Below, piece by piece: positions 7,242 to 15,785 of a stretch of 64,000 nucleotides of DNA. Both the position numbers and the translations under genes were made by a program. The DNA comes from Streptomyces sp. NBC_00442 (lineage in GTDB: Bacteria; Actinomycetota; Actinomycetes; Streptomycetales; Streptomycetaceae). The notes under the pieces are model-generated. The model was given only the letters and a program-made list of their open reading frames with translations, had not been told where the DNA came from and ran no database searches. How positions within the stretch are numbered: position 1 is the stretch's first letter; each line of letters opens with the position of its first letter. The stretch spans positions 2,480,001-2,544,000 of the forward strand of contig NZ_CP107918.1 in NCBI RefSeq assembly GCF_036014195.1, read 5' to 3'.

Positions 7242-8180
7242 TCAGGCGGCGATGGCGGCGCGGCAGAGCGCGCGGCCTCGGCGGGCGGTGTCAAGGTCAT
7301 CGGCCTGGTCCTCGTTGGCGGTGGTGCCAGACAGGAAGGCGGCGGCTCGGTCGAGTTCCTCTCGGCAGGCTCCGCAGACGTCACCTCGGCGGCCCTGGGG
7401 GAAGGGGGCTCGACAGACGTCGCAGCGGTCGCGGGTGTCCGGTGCCGGGGGAGCCTTGGGCGTGGGCTTGGCCGGCATCTGGTTGCGCAGGCGGTAGGTG
7501 ACCAGGGCCGCAGCGGAGTCGACTCGTTCGGGGAGGCGCGTGCTGAGGACGGCGGTGATCTTCATGGTGCTGTGGCCCTCGGCGAGCCACTCGGCGGCAA
7601 GGGGCGCGAGGCGGAGTACCTCGTTCGTGCTGAGCTTGAGGCGGCTGTCGATGGCGCCGAGGTGGGCGAGGGTTGTAGCTGCCTGGCCGGTCTCGGCGTC
7701 AGCCGGGGCGGTCGGGGCGTTCTTCTCGCCGGAGGCTTCATCCTCCTCCGCGTCGACCTTGGGGGCCTTGTCGGCCTGGACCTCGGTGGAGGGGTCGGGG
7801 AGGAGGTTCTTTTTCTGGTTCTTATCCCCCTTGGGGAGATCGCCGACGTTCCGAAGCCTCGGTGCACCGACCGCCGGAATGCGGCTCATCGGCAGGTCGG
7901 AGACGTGGGTCTGCGTGCCCCACAGGCCCGTCTCGGGGTCCTGGCCGCGCTCCCGGCGCAGATAGCCCGCGTCCTCCAGGGCGCTGAACGCCTTGGCTAC
8001 GGCTCGCCGGCCTTCGGAGACCTGCTCCGTGACGGTGTCGATAGTGGCCTTGGCGCCGTCCGGCATGGACAGCAGCCGGACCAGAAGGCCCACGGCGGTG
8101 AGCGACAGCCGCTCGTGTCTGGCTGCGGCGTTGGGCACGACCACGAAGGCGCGGTCGTGCCGGTTACGATGCACTCGCAT
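7242..8180 (-). CDS. Winged-helix DNA-binding protein with zinc-ribbon C-terminus
   Basis: The 312-residue protein starts like a family found on actinobacterial phages and plasmids: a basic N-terminus, then LTAVGLLVRLLSMPDG and an ALEDAGYLRRERG segment typical of a MarR- or DnaD-type winged helix. The middle (residues 110-165) is low complexity and charged. The C-terminal third has CDVC and CGAC pairs about 16 residues apart, a zinc ribbon. Such proteins are often replication initiators or regulators. It is the first gene of the leftward arm and starts 23 bases from the large hairpin at 8203-8245. Confidence 0.65.
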   Translation of the reverse strand: MRVHRNRHDRAFVVVPNAAARHERLSLTAVGLLVRLLSMPDGAKATIDTVTEQVSEGRRAVAKAFSALEDAGYLRRERGQDPETGLWGTQTHVSDLPMSRIPAVGAPRLRNVGDLPKGDKNQKKNLLPDPSTEVQADKAPKVDAEEDEASGEKNAPTAPADAETGQAATTLAHLGAIDSRLKLSTNEVLRLAPLAAEWLAEGHSTMKITAVLSTRLPERVDSAAALVTYRLRNQMPAKPTPKAPPAPDTRDRCDVCRAPFPQGRRGDVCGACREELDRAAAFLSGTTANEDQADDLDTARRGRALCRAAIAA

Positions 8181-8202
8181 CGAGAGCCAACCCCTCTCGG
8201 TG

Positions 8203-8245
8203 ACGGCCCCGGGTAGGTGTTAGCGCACCTGCGACCCGGGGCCGT
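8203..8245. terminator. Large 12-bp hairpin at the divergent boundary
   Basis: ACGGCCCCGGGT (8203-8214) pairs perfectly with ACCCGGGGCCGT (8234-8245), and an inner AGGTG/CACCT pair extends the structure. It lies just upstream of the leftward gene start at 8180, so it could be an attenuator, a transcription block or a packaging-protein site. Confidence 0.5.
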
Positions 8246-8287
8246 TTACGTTCTGTCCTGCGCAACGTACGACATAGTGTCACTCGT

Positions 8288-8302
8288 TTGCAAGACTTGA
8301 AC
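8288..8302 (+). promoter_or_regulatory. Stoperator-like 15-mer, copy 7
   Basis: Reads TTGCAAGACTTGAAC on the plus strand, upstream of the rightward late operon. It differs from copies 5 and 6 only at position 9. Confidence 0.65.
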
Positions 8303-8513
8303 CTAGAGCTCGGGAGATGACCCCTGTGTGACCGGCGTCACGCCGAGGAGTCTTTCCGGATCGCTCCGCCGTCTCCGTATATATAAGTAGAAGGCGCTGC
8401 CGCTAAGGCTTTCCGCTTTCTTAATTGGGCCCCTCCGGGGCCCACAGATTGAAGTCTCCAATCCCTTTCCGCCGCTGCTACCACCTGCTTTTTGGTCAGC
8501 GATTGGAGGGCTT

Positions 8514-8825
8514 ATGGCTTGGTCTACCTCAGACCGAAGGGCTCGCCTTCCAGCGAATTGGCCCCAGATCAGGATTCGCATCCTCCGGCGTGACGGACAC
8601 AGGTGCACAGCCAGAGATCAGTACGGTGTGCGATGTTCCGAGCCCGCTACGGATGTCGACCACATACAACCCGGTGACGACCATCGAGAGGCCAACCTGA
8701 CATCCCTTTGCGGGTGGCATCACCGGGTTAAGAGCTCAAGGGAAGGGGCCGCGGCTCAAGCTGCCGCGCGCCGCCATGCCAGACGCAGGTTCCGCCGGAC
8801 AGAAAAACACCCGGGCCTGCTTTGA
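8514..8825 (+). CDS. HNH endonuclease
   Basis: The 103-residue protein has the HNH fold signature: a basic N-terminus, RILRRDGHRC, then VDHI (first His) and NLTSLCGWHHRVKSS with the Asn and last His. ATG 8514 follows TTGGAGGGCTT. Small HNH nucleases next to terminases are needed together with the large terminase for cos cleavage in several siphoviruses, and this gene sits directly before the small terminase. It is the first gene of the late operon. Confidence 0.88.
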   Translation: MAWSTSDRRARLPANWPQIRIRILRRDGHRCTARDQYGVRCSEPATDVDHIQPGDDHREANLTSLCGWHHRVKSSREGAAAQAAARRHARRRFRRTEKHPGLL

Positions 8826-8864
8826 CCGCGCAGAGCTCCAGGCCCACGCCTGTTGAGCCGCGCC

Positions 8865-8894
8865 GGCCCCCGAGGACCCCTTCCCTCGGGGGCC
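8865..8894 (+). terminator. Hairpin between HNH and terS
   Basis: GGCCCCCGAGG and CCTCGGGGGCC form an 11-bp perfect stem with an 8-base loop, followed by TTCTG. There is no long T-run, so read-through into the terminase genes is likely. Confidence 0.5.
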
Positions 8895-8916
8895 TTCTGA
8901 CTTGTGGAGGTGTGAG

Positions 8917-9345
8917 ATCCCGGGCCCCGTACCAAACCGCGAGGCGGATCTTGCCCGCCCGCGCTCCCGAAAGGGAGCCGACGTCCAGCCCGTGGCCAAG
9001 GGCCTCATGCGCGACGTGAAAGTCCCGAATGCCGACCGGAACTGGCATCCCATCGCCAAGCGCCTCTGGGACGCCCTGAAGTCCTCGGGCCAGTCGGACT
9101 TCTACCAGAACAGCGACTGGGCCTTCGCCTACTCACTGTGCGAAGACCTGTCGTATTACAAGACGGCCGGCAAGCGAAGCGGCCAGATGCTTCAGACAAT
9201 TTACTCCGCCTTCGAGCGTCTCCTCGTCACCGAAGGCGACAGACGCCGCGTGCGCATCGAACTCCACGAGCCCGAGCCGGAGGAGCAGTCCGCGGCCGTG
9301 CTCGCCATCGCCGACTACAAGAAGGATCTCGGACTCGCCGAGTAG
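8917..9345 (+). CDS. terS: Terminase small subunit, probable ATC start
   Basis: The reading frame encodes a small terminase-type protein: an N-terminal GPVPNREADLARPRSRKG basic stretch, a region with PNADRNWHPIAKRLWDALKS, and a YYKTAGKRSGQMLQTIYSAF segment. In phages it binds DNA and recruits the large subunit. The start is unusual. GGAGG (8906-8910) is followed six bases later by the in-frame codon ATC (8917), exactly where related proteins begin (M)PGPVPNR. The only canonical in-frame start nearby, TTG 8902, lies upstream of that GGAGG. I annotate from ATC 8917, about 142 residues. Confidence 0.8.
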   Translation: MPGPVPNREADLARPRSRKGADVQPVAKGLMRDVKVPNADRNWHPIAKRLWDALKSSGQSDFYQNSDWAFAYSLCEDLSYYKTAGKRSGQMLQTIYSAFERLLVTEGDRRRVRIELHEPEPEEQSAAVLAIADYKKDLGLAE

Positions 9346-9368
9346 CTCCGGGGAGGTGAGCCCACAAC

Positions 9369-11019
9369 ATGAAGGCTCCCCCGCAGCTCACCAAGGAGGA
9401 GATCGACGCCCTCGAACCGAGCTTCCTCGGGCCCACGTGGCTACGCGGGCCGGACGGCTCGTGGAAGCTCCCCGAGCACACGCTCGGGTGGCAGATCGCA
9501 GGCTGGTGCGCCGAGTTTTTGCGGGCCGACGACGGCGGGCCCTGGCGCTTCACGCGCGAGCAGCTCCGCTGGGTGCTCTGGTGGTACGCCGTCGACGAGA
9601 ACGGCCGCTTCACCTACCGCAAGGGCGTCTTGCAGCGCCTCAAGGGCTGGGGCAAGGACCCGCTCTTGGCCGTGGTCTCCCTGGTCGAGTTCGTCGGCCC
9701 CTCCCGCTTCTCGCACTGGCAGAACGGGCAGCCGGTCGGCATCCCCCACCCCCAGGCGTGGGTCCAGATCGCGGCCGTCTCGCGCGACCAAACGCGCAAC
9801 ACCATGACCGTGATGCCGGGCCTCATGAGCGACAAGCTCATTGAGACGTACGGCATCAAGGCCGGAGCCGAGCTAATCCGTGCAAACGGCGGCCGACAGC
9901 GCCTTGAGGCGGTGACAAGTAGTTATCGCGCCCTGGAAGGGGCGCGGTCTTTAGCGATCCACGTTCGTTGTTCTTAACGAAACGCATCACTGGGTCGAGG
10001 GTAATAACGGCGACAAGATGTACGCCACCATCGACGGTAATGCTACGAAAAAGGATTCGCGCTACCTAGCGATCACCAACGCATATCTGCCCGGCGAGGA
10101 CAGCGTCGCCGAGCGAATGCGTGAGGCTTTCGAGAAGATTCTCGAAGGCCGGGCTGCCGACATCGGCTTCATGTACGACAGCGTAGAGGCGCATCCCGCG
10201 ACTCCGCTGACGCCGGAAGCGATTCGGATTGTTCTCCCGAAGATTCGCGGCGACGCCATTTGGCTGCGAGTCGAGACAATCCTTCAGTCGATTCTCGATA
10301 CGACGATCGCGCCGAGTCGCAGCCGTCGAATGTGGCTGAACCAGATCGTCGCGTCCGAGGACGCGGTGTACTCCCCCGCCGACTGGGACGTTCTGCGGGA
10401 CGACTCGAAGGTCCTCCAGCCCGGTGACGAAGTCGTATTGGGCTTCGACGGCGGCCTCCGCGACGACTCGACTGCTTTGTGCGCACTCCGCGTCAGCGAT
10501 GGATTCGCCTGCGTGTTGGGCCTCTGGGAGAAGCCGGACGGCCCGGCCGGCAAGGAGTGGGAAGTCCCGCGTGATCGGGTAGACAGCGCAGTTCACGAGG
10601 CGTTCTCCACCTTCAGCGTGCAGGGCTTCTACGCGGACGTGGCTCTCTGGGAGTCGTACATCTCCGAATGGTCCGCGACGTACGGCGAGGGCCTGGCCGT
10701 CAAGGCTCCGGGAAAGGACTCAATCGGCTGGGACATGAGGACCAGCCTGAAGGCGTCGACCATGGCGCACGAGCGCCTGCTCCGTTCAATCCTCGACCGG
10801 AAAATCGTCCACGATGGCGACCGAAAGTTGCGCCGCCATGTTTTGAATGCGCGACGTCGTACCAACAATTACGGCCTGAGCTTTGGCAAGGAATCACGCG
10901 AGTCTCCGCGGAAGGTCGATGCCTACGCGGCTTTGATGCTTGCCCACGAAGCCCTTTTCGACCTTCGAGCCCGAGGCCGGAAGACCCGTATGCGCACCGG
11001 GCGAGGCTATTTCCTTTAA
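9369..11019 (+). pseudogene. terL: Terminase large subunit, interrupted by a 10-base insertion
   Basis: The first frame (from ATG 9369 behind GGGGAGGTGAG) runs to a stop at 9975-9977. It encodes the N-terminal ATPase half including KGWGKDP, a Walker A-like element, up to SYRALEGARS. The second frame, open from about 9955 to 11019, continues exactly with STFVVLNETHHW (Walker B plus catalytic Glu) and the nuclease half with FDGGLRDDSTAL and RKVDAYAALMLAH. Joining them needs removal of 10 bases (9947-9956, GTCTTTAGCG, or an equivalent alignment). The ATPase is therefore split just before Walker B and packaging should fail, unless the bases are a sequence artefact or are bypassed. Codon use also shifts near 9870. 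Confidence 0.85.
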
Positions 11020-11023
11020 TTGA

Positions 11024-11038
11024 TTGACATAGTTTATC
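11024..11038 (+). promoter_or_regulatory. Stoperator-like 15-mer, copy 8
   Basis: Reads TTGACATAGTTTATC on the plus strand in the 34-base gap between terL and the portal gene, ending 15 bases before the portal start. Confidence 0.6.
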
Positions 11039-11053
11039 TGAGGCGGTGATGTT

Positions 11054-12478
11054 GTGGTCTTCGCTGCCTCGCCCCTCGCGCTCGCACGAGAACTTCTGGC
11101 CATCCTGCATCGAGACGGCGACCGTCTGCGTCACATCGATGACTACCTGCACGGTCGGCACTCGGACCCCTACATGCCGCCCCAGGCCGATGACGAGTAC
11201 AGGCTCCTGGCGCGGCGCGCGGTCTCGAACTGGATGCCCCTGCTTGTCTCGACCCCGGCCCAGGCCCTCTACGTGGATGGCTATCGTCCAGGTTCGGGAA
11301 CCTCGACTTCGTCCGAGCCGGACTCGGAGACTCCCGAGTGGGAGCACTGGCAAAGGTCCCGTCTCGACGGCCGCCAGGCCGCCGTCTACCGGGGCGCGCT
11401 GACGTATGGGCACGCCTTCACCGTGACGGAGCGAGGCCGCTCCGGGGACGTGGTCACCAAGGGGCTCTCCGCCCTCAAGACGAGCGCTCTCTATGAGGAC
11501 CCGGCCAACGACCACACACCCCATGCGGCATTGACCGTGACGACGTGGCCGCAGGGCGACCAGCCGGGCACCGCCCGGCTGTGGGATGCCAAGCGGGAGT
11601 ATGTGGTCACCTTCCGGTCGCTGAGCGATGAGAAGTCGGTGCGCCTCCAGGGCGGCACCCTTCACGGTTCTTCGGAGTGCCCGGTCACGCGCTTCGCCGC
11701 CTGGGTCGACCTGGAGGGAAGGACCCTCGGCGTCATCGAGCCGATGATCTGTGTCCAGGACCGCATCAACCAGACGGTGTTCGACCTCTTGCTGGCCCAG
11801 TCCTACGGCAGCACGAAGGTGCGGACGGTCACGGGCATGGCCCCTCCGGTCCAGCGCGATCCGGAGACGGGCGAGCCGGTGCTCGACTCCCAGGGCAACC
11901 CGATCCCGGTGCGGATCAATCACAACAGTCGCCGATTCCTCTTTGCCGAGGACCCCGACGTCAAGTTCGGCTCGCTGGACGAAACCCCGCTCGGGGGCTT
12001 CATCGACAGCATCGAGATGAGCATCCGGCACCTTAGCGCCCTTGCCCAGGTGCCCCCGCAGACGATCTTGGGACAGATCGCCAACCTGTCTGCGGAGGCC
12101 CTTCAAGCCGCCGAGGTGTCCCTCAGCCGGATGATCTCCGAGGTCCGCACGGGCTTCGGCGAGTCCTGGGAGAGGGTCTTCAGGCTCGCGGGCGAACTGG
12201 CCGGCAACGCGTCCTCCGCCGAGGACTTCCGCGGCGAGGTCGTCTGGCGCGACATGGAGTCGCGCAGTCTCGCCCAGTCGGCAGACGCCCTTGGCAAGCT
12301 CCGCACTCAGCTCGGCATCCCCGAGCGCGGCCTGTGGCGGCGCGTCCCGGGCGTCACGCAAACCGAGCTGGAGGACTGGGAGCAGATGCGCGAGGACGAC
12401 GACTCGGTGGGCCAGCTCGCGGGTGCCCTCAACCGCGCAACCCCCGATGAGGCGGCGCCGATCGAGACGGCGGCGTGA
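11054..12478 (+). CDS. Portal protein (SPP1 gp6-like)
   Basis: The 474-residue protein has the SPP1 gp6/actinophage portal layout: an N-terminal clip-stem part with DDYLHGRHSDPYMPPQADDEY, a central beta-rich part with GALTYGHAFTVT, and a C-terminal helical part with QVPPQTILGQIANLSAEALQ, the typical crown-proximal motif. GTG 11054 follows GAGG ten bases upstream. Portals form the dodecameric ring for DNA entry and exit. Its stop overlaps the GTG of the next gene. Confidence 0.9.
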   Translation: MVFAASPLALARELLAILHRDGDRLRHIDDYLHGRHSDPYMPPQADDEYRLLARRAVSNWMPLLVSTPAQALYVDGYRPGSGTSTSSEPDSETPEWEHWQRSRLDGRQAAVYRGALTYGHAFTVTERGRSGDVVTKGLSALKTSALYEDPANDHTPHAALTVTTWPQGDQPGTARLWDAKREYVVTFRSLSDEKSVRLQGGTLHGSSECPVTRFAAWVDLEGRTLGVIEPMICVQDRINQTVFDLLLAQSYGSTKVRTVTGMAPPVQRDPETGEPVLDSQGNPIPVRINHNSRRFLFAEDPDVKFGSLDETPLGGFIDSIEMSIRHLSALAQVPPQTILGQIANLSAEALQAAEVSLSRMISEVRTGFGESWERVFRLAGELAGNASSAEDFRGEVVWRDMESRSLAQSADALGKLRTQLGIPERGLWRRVPGVTQTELEDWEQMREDDDSVGQLAGALNRATPDEAAPIETAA

Positions 12479-13599
12479 CGCGCCCCGTCAGGCAGGCCGA
12501 GACGGACGAGGTGGCGGCGGCGTTCCACGTGGCGCTGACGCAGATCGGCGTGCAGACCACGGCCGAGGCGCTGACCCTGTGGGCGGATGTGCCGACCGAT
12601 CTGCGGGCCGCCACCGCTGGGGGCTGGCTGCGGCGGGCGATCTCTCTGGTCATGGGCCGCAGGCGCCAAGCGCGGGATCTGGCTCGCGCCTACTTTCGGC
12701 TTGCCCGTGCCCTTCAGACCGGTACGACGGTCGCCGACCCGTACCACCCGGAACCGGAGCACGTCACGCTCGGCGATCTGCGCCGCGAGTTCGCTGCGCT
12801 GGCCGGCACCTCCACCCCTTCCACCCCGCGTGCGAACGAGGGCGCGACCGGCAAGTCCGGGGAAGCCTCGCAATCGCGCGGGAAGAGTCCACACCCTGTG
12901 GAGGAGGACGTCCCGGCGGCCTCGGAGAAGGACGAGCACCAGGAGCTCGACGACGGTGACGACGACTGGGAGAAGATCCTCGTCGAGGAGCTGGAGGGAC
13001 TCCGGGAAGAAGAGGAGCGCATCGAGCGCGCGGCCGAAGATGAGCTGCGCACGGTGCTCGATGCCCTCGGCACGCAGAACCTGAACAGGCGACTCGCCGA
13101 GGTCGACGACCAGCAGTCAGCTAAGGCCGCCGATGCCGCTCGCGCGGAAGCACACCGGCAGGCAGGAGCCCGGCAGGCAGCCGCGGCCTCACGGGTGGCG
13201 ATGAACGGCGCCCGGTCCTCGAACTGGATGCACATGCGCCGTGACCGGCGAGCCCTCGGGTACGTCCGCCTGTCGCGTACCGGCACCCCGTGCGGATGGT
13301 GCGCCATGCTCATCAGCCGAGGCCCGGTCTACAAGAGCGAGTCGGCCGCCACTTTTGCGGACGGCGACAAGTTTCACGACAACTGCCACTGCTACGCGAT
13401 GCCGGTCTGGAATCGGGATCAGTACCAGTCGAGCGAGCTGACCGCGCTGTCGCGGCAGTACGAGGCCCTGTGGCCAAAGGTCACGAGGGGCCACACCGGT
13501 AAGGACGCGATCAGCGTCTGGCGCCGGTTCATCCGCCAAAAGCAACGAGCCGCAGCCCAGGAGGCGCGGCAGACCACGAACACGACCCAGGAGGCGTGA
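12475..13599 (+). CDS. MuF-like / minor capsid protein with metal-binding C-terminus
   Basis: The 374-residue protein follows the portal gene with a GTGA overlap. It has a helical N-terminus, a charged coiled-coil middle (residues 120-220), and a C-terminal domain with CGWC, YKSESAATFADGDKFHDNCH and a final CHC. This Cys/His pattern is typical of the capsid-inside MuF and VG15 families, which bind zinc and are delivered with DNA or help portal incorporation. A full-length member with the Cys ligands intact. Confidence 0.82.
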   Translation: MTRPVRQAETDEVAAAFHVALTQIGVQTTAEALTLWADVPTDLRAATAGGWLRRAISLVMGRRRQARDLARAYFRLARALQTGTTVADPYHPEPEHVTLGDLRREFAALAGTSTPSTPRANEGATGKSGEASQSRGKSPHPVEEDVPAASEKDEHQELDDGDDDWEKILVEELEGLREEEERIERAAEDELRTVLDALGTQNLNRRLAEVDDQQSAKAADAARAEAHRQAGARQAAAASRVAMNGARSSNWMHMRRDRRALGYVRLSRTGTPCGWCAMLISRGPVYKSESAATFADGDKFHDNCHCYAMPVWNRDQYQSSELTALSRQYEALWPKVTRGHTGKDAISVWRRFIRQKQRAAAQEARQTTNTTQEA

Positions 13600-13602
13600 C
13601 CC

Positions 13603-14100
13603 GTGACCGAAGAGACCAGCACCCAGGCCGAGGCGACCACGCCCGAGCAGGAACAGACCCCGGCGGCCGAGCAGCCCGTATCTACCGAGACGGCCGAACC
13701 GTCCGGCGAAGACGCCCTCCCCGAGTGGGCGCGCAAGGAACTGGCCAAGGTTCGCGGCGAAGCCGCGAACTACCGCACTCGCCTGCGGGACGCCGAGACC
13801 AAGCTCGGCGAGGCCAAGGACCCAGCGGAGATCGAAGCGGCCGTCGCCGAGCTCAAGGCGCAGAACGCCGAGCTGGAGCGCTCCATTCTGCGGTCCAGCG
13901 TCGCCCGCCGGCATGAGCTCCCCGATGATCTCGCGGACGCGCTGCGCGGCGAGGACGAAGCTGCGCTCGAAGCGCATGCGAAGGTGCTAGCCAAGTACGT
14001 CTCGGCCCCGCTTCCCCCGTCGCTCGGTGGCGGCCTGACGCCCGACGACGGAGACGGAGAGATGGACCCGCGCAAGCTCGCGCGTCTCACCCGTCGCTGA
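13603..14100 (+). CDS. Scaffolding protein
   Basis: The 165-residue acidic, helical protein from GTG 13603 has a disordered Glu/Thr/Ala N-terminus, a coiled coil at about residues 40-100 (EWARKELAKVRGEAANYRTR onward) and a basic C-terminal tail (DPRKLARLTRR). This is the standard layout of small siphovirus scaffolds, whose basic tail binds the coat protein. Position directly before the capsid gene supports the call. Confidence 0.82.
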   Translation: MTEETSTQAEATTPEQEQTPAAEQPVSTETAEPSGEDALPEWARKELAKVRGEAANYRTRLRDAETKLGEAKDPAEIEAAVAELKAQNAELERSILRSSVARRHELPDDLADALRGEDEAALEAHAKVLAKYVSAPLPPSLGGGLTPDDGDGEMDPRKLARLTRR

Positions 14101-14112
14101 TCTGAGTCCTCA

Positions 14113-14151
14113 CCCCCATTAGCTACGCCTCCGGTTCCCGGGGGCTTTTTT
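14113..14151 (+). terminator. Weak intrinsic terminator before the capsid gene
   Basis: CCCCC (14113-14117) and GGGGG (14140-14144) can pair, followed by C and six T. The stem is short and the loop long, so it probably only tunes transcription between scaffold and capsid. Confidence 0.4.
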
Positions 14152-14168
14152 ATGCCCCAGGAGGCTTA

Positions 14169-15251
14169 GTGACAGCGGAACATCAGGTAGTCAAGCCTGA
14201 GAAGCTGATCAACACCGCTATCGGGATGCTGGAGCAGGAGCTCCTCGTGCCGAACCTCTTCACCAAGGAGGGCGTGGACCGCTTCAAGGGCGCCAAGAAC
14301 GACACGATCAACGTCACGGTCGAAGGCGTCCTGCCCTTCCACGACTACGAGTGGCGTTCCGGTTCTGCGGGCAGCTCCACGCCGGGCACCCGTCAGCGTG
14401 TCGTGTTCGACGAGTACGCCGAGCGGACCATCCCCGTGACCTTCGGCGGCAACGTCTACAACGGTGTGAAGCTCACGGACGAGCAGGCCGACTTCGACAT
14501 CCACCAGTGGGGCAAGCTCCTGCGCCCGCAGGTGAAGGCAATTGCGCGCGGCCTGGCCCGCCGAGCGGTGAAGACCCTGGTCGAGCAGCCCTACGCGGTG
14601 ACGGTTGGCAACGCCGAGAAGTCCATGCGCAAGGCGATCATTGAAGCCCGGCGCGTGATGAACAAGTTCAACGTGCCCGAGGGCAACCGTTACATGGTCG
14701 TCGGATCGGACTTCGAGACCGTACTGCTGTCCGACCCTGACCTGAACCTTGCCTCCAACGTTGGTGACGGGCAGGCGGAATCCGCCCTGGTGAACGCCAC
14801 GCTCGGCAACCGCTACGGATTCCGGTTCATCGTGGATCAGACCATCCCGGCCGACTCGGCATTCGCCTTCTCCCAGTCCGGCTTCATCTTCGCCTCGGCG
14901 GCCCCCTCGGTGCCGCAGTCTGTTCCGTTCGGCGCCACCACGAGCTTCGAGGGCCTGGCCCTGCGCTGGCTGCGGGACTACGACAGCGAGTACTTCCAGG
15001 ACCGCAGCATCGTCAACTGCTACCAGGGCTTCCGCTCGGTCAAGGACGTGCTCGTCGGCTGGGACCCGGCCAAGGAGAAGGAAGTCATCTCCACGCAGGA
15101 GCACTTCGTGCGAGGTATCCGGCTGACTCTCGACGGCAAGAGCGACTACCCCGAAGTGGGCTCCGAGCTCGCGACCATCACCGGCGTCTCCGCCGCGAAG
15201 GTCTTCACCCCGACCGGCCCGGCGGCCGAGACCGACCCGGCCAACGCCTGA
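14169..15251 (+). CDS. Major capsid protein
   Basis: The 360-residue protein starts at GTG 14169 behind AGGAGGCTTA. It resembles the P22 coat/actinophage capsid group: an N-terminal arm (KPEKLINTAIGMLEQELLVP), the FKGAKNDTINVTV strand region, and a central GNAEKSMRKAIIEARRVMNK segment followed by a strand with YMVVGSDFETVLL. The C-terminal about 50 residues are rich in Thr and Ala. Position after the scaffold fits. About 400 copies would form the shell. Confidence 0.88.
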   Translation: MTAEHQVVKPEKLINTAIGMLEQELLVPNLFTKEGVDRFKGAKNDTINVTVEGVLPFHDYEWRSGSAGSSTPGTRQRVVFDEYAERTIPVTFGGNVYNGVKLTDEQADFDIHQWGKLLRPQVKAIARGLARRAVKTLVEQPYAVTVGNAEKSMRKAIIEARRVMNKFNVPEGNRYMVVGSDFETVLLSDPDLNLASNVGDGQAESALVNATLGNRYGFRFIVDQTIPADSAFAFSQSGFIFASAAPSVPQSVPFGATTSFEGLALRWLRDYDSEYFQDRSIVNCYQGFRSVKDVLVGWDPAKEKEVISTQEHFVRGIRLTLDGKSDYPEVGSELATITGVSAAKVFTPTGPAAETDPANA

Positions 15252-15261
15252 TCGCGACACA

Positions 15262-15300
15262 GCGGGCCGCGTGACCTGGAAAACCAGGCGCGCGGCCCGC
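15262..15300 (+). terminator. Hairpin after the capsid gene
   Basis: GCGGGCCGCG and CGCGGCCCGC pair perfectly over 10 bp, with an inner CCTGG/CCAGG. There is no T-run. Hairpins after capsid genes often protect the abundant capsid message or reduce read-through. Confidence 0.55.
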
Positions 15301-15326
15301 CGGCCTTTGCGAAAGGAGGTCGTCGG

Positions 15327-15785
15327 TTGGCGTACGCCACCCTCGACGAGCTCAAGACTCGTCTCGACTGGGAGCTCGACGACGATGAGCTCCGCATCGC
15401 GGCCGGTGCCCTGGAGGATGCCTCCGACCTGGCCGCCGCCCACGGCCGCGACTGGCCCGAGGAGCACCCGCCCCGGCTGGTACGCACCCTCGTCCTCAAA
15501 GCCGCAGGGCGCTACCTACGCAACCCGCATGGCTATACGCAGAGCCGGGCCGGTGACGAGACGCTCGCCTGGAGCGATGCCCACGGTCGCGACGCCGGGT
15601 CCGTGTACTTCACCCGCGAGGAGATCAAACTCCTCGAAGGGCTGGCCGGCACTCGCCCGACCCTCACGAGCGTGATCGTCTCTGCCTGGGACTCACGCGA
15701 CCGGCCCAGCCGCGCGGGGCTCGTGCCCGTCGACTACGACGGAGCCCCCTTCCCCCTGTTCCCCAACGACAGGGGGCCGTGGTGA
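15327..15785 (+). CDS. Head-tail connector (adaptor) protein
   Basis: The 152-residue protein from TTG 15327 (AAGGAGGTCGTCGG upstream) has the mostly helical head-completion layout: MAYATLDELKTRLDWELDDD, then RLVRTLVLKAAGRYLRNP and GDETLAWSDAHG, which match gp15/HK97 gp6-like adaptors. It is the first of four small head-tail joining genes before the major tail gene. Confidence 0.75.
   Translation: MAYATLDELKTRLDWELDDDELRIAAGALEDASDLAAAHGRDWPEEHPPRLVRTLVLKAAGRYLRNPHGYTQSRAGDETLAWSDAHGRDAGSVYFTREEIKLLEGLAGTRPTLTSVIVSAWDSRDRPSRAGLVPVDYDGAPFPLFPNDRGPW

Larger units (their letters stand above)
8181..8513. other. Divergent non-coding region, candidate packaging start
   Basis: This gap separates the leftward early arm from the rightward HNH and terminase genes, the usual place of cos or the pac start in such siphoviruses. 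It holds a long hairpin (8203-8245), a degenerate element (CATAGTGTCAC, 8270-8280), one full 15-mer (8288-8302), an AT-rich GTATATATAAG (8378-8388) and a GGGCCCC/GGGGCCC hairpin (8427-8443). No cos sequence can be proven from one sequence. Confidence 0.5.

Noticed and set aside
8267..8281. ACGACATAGTGTCAC as another 15-mer beside copy 7
   Set aside because: It shares CATAGTGT with copies 8 and 10 but misses three fixed positions. Noted only as degenerate.
9942..9960. Translational hop over the 10-base terL insertion
   Set aside because: A hop of 10 bases would need matching take-off and landing codons. CGG at 9945 and CGA at 9955 are not identical and no stem-loop supports it. A plain mutation is simpler.
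10700..12361. A 553-residue minus-strand frame opposite the portal gene
   Set aside because: The plus strand encodes a clear portal protein here. The minus frame has shadow composition and no ribosome binding site.
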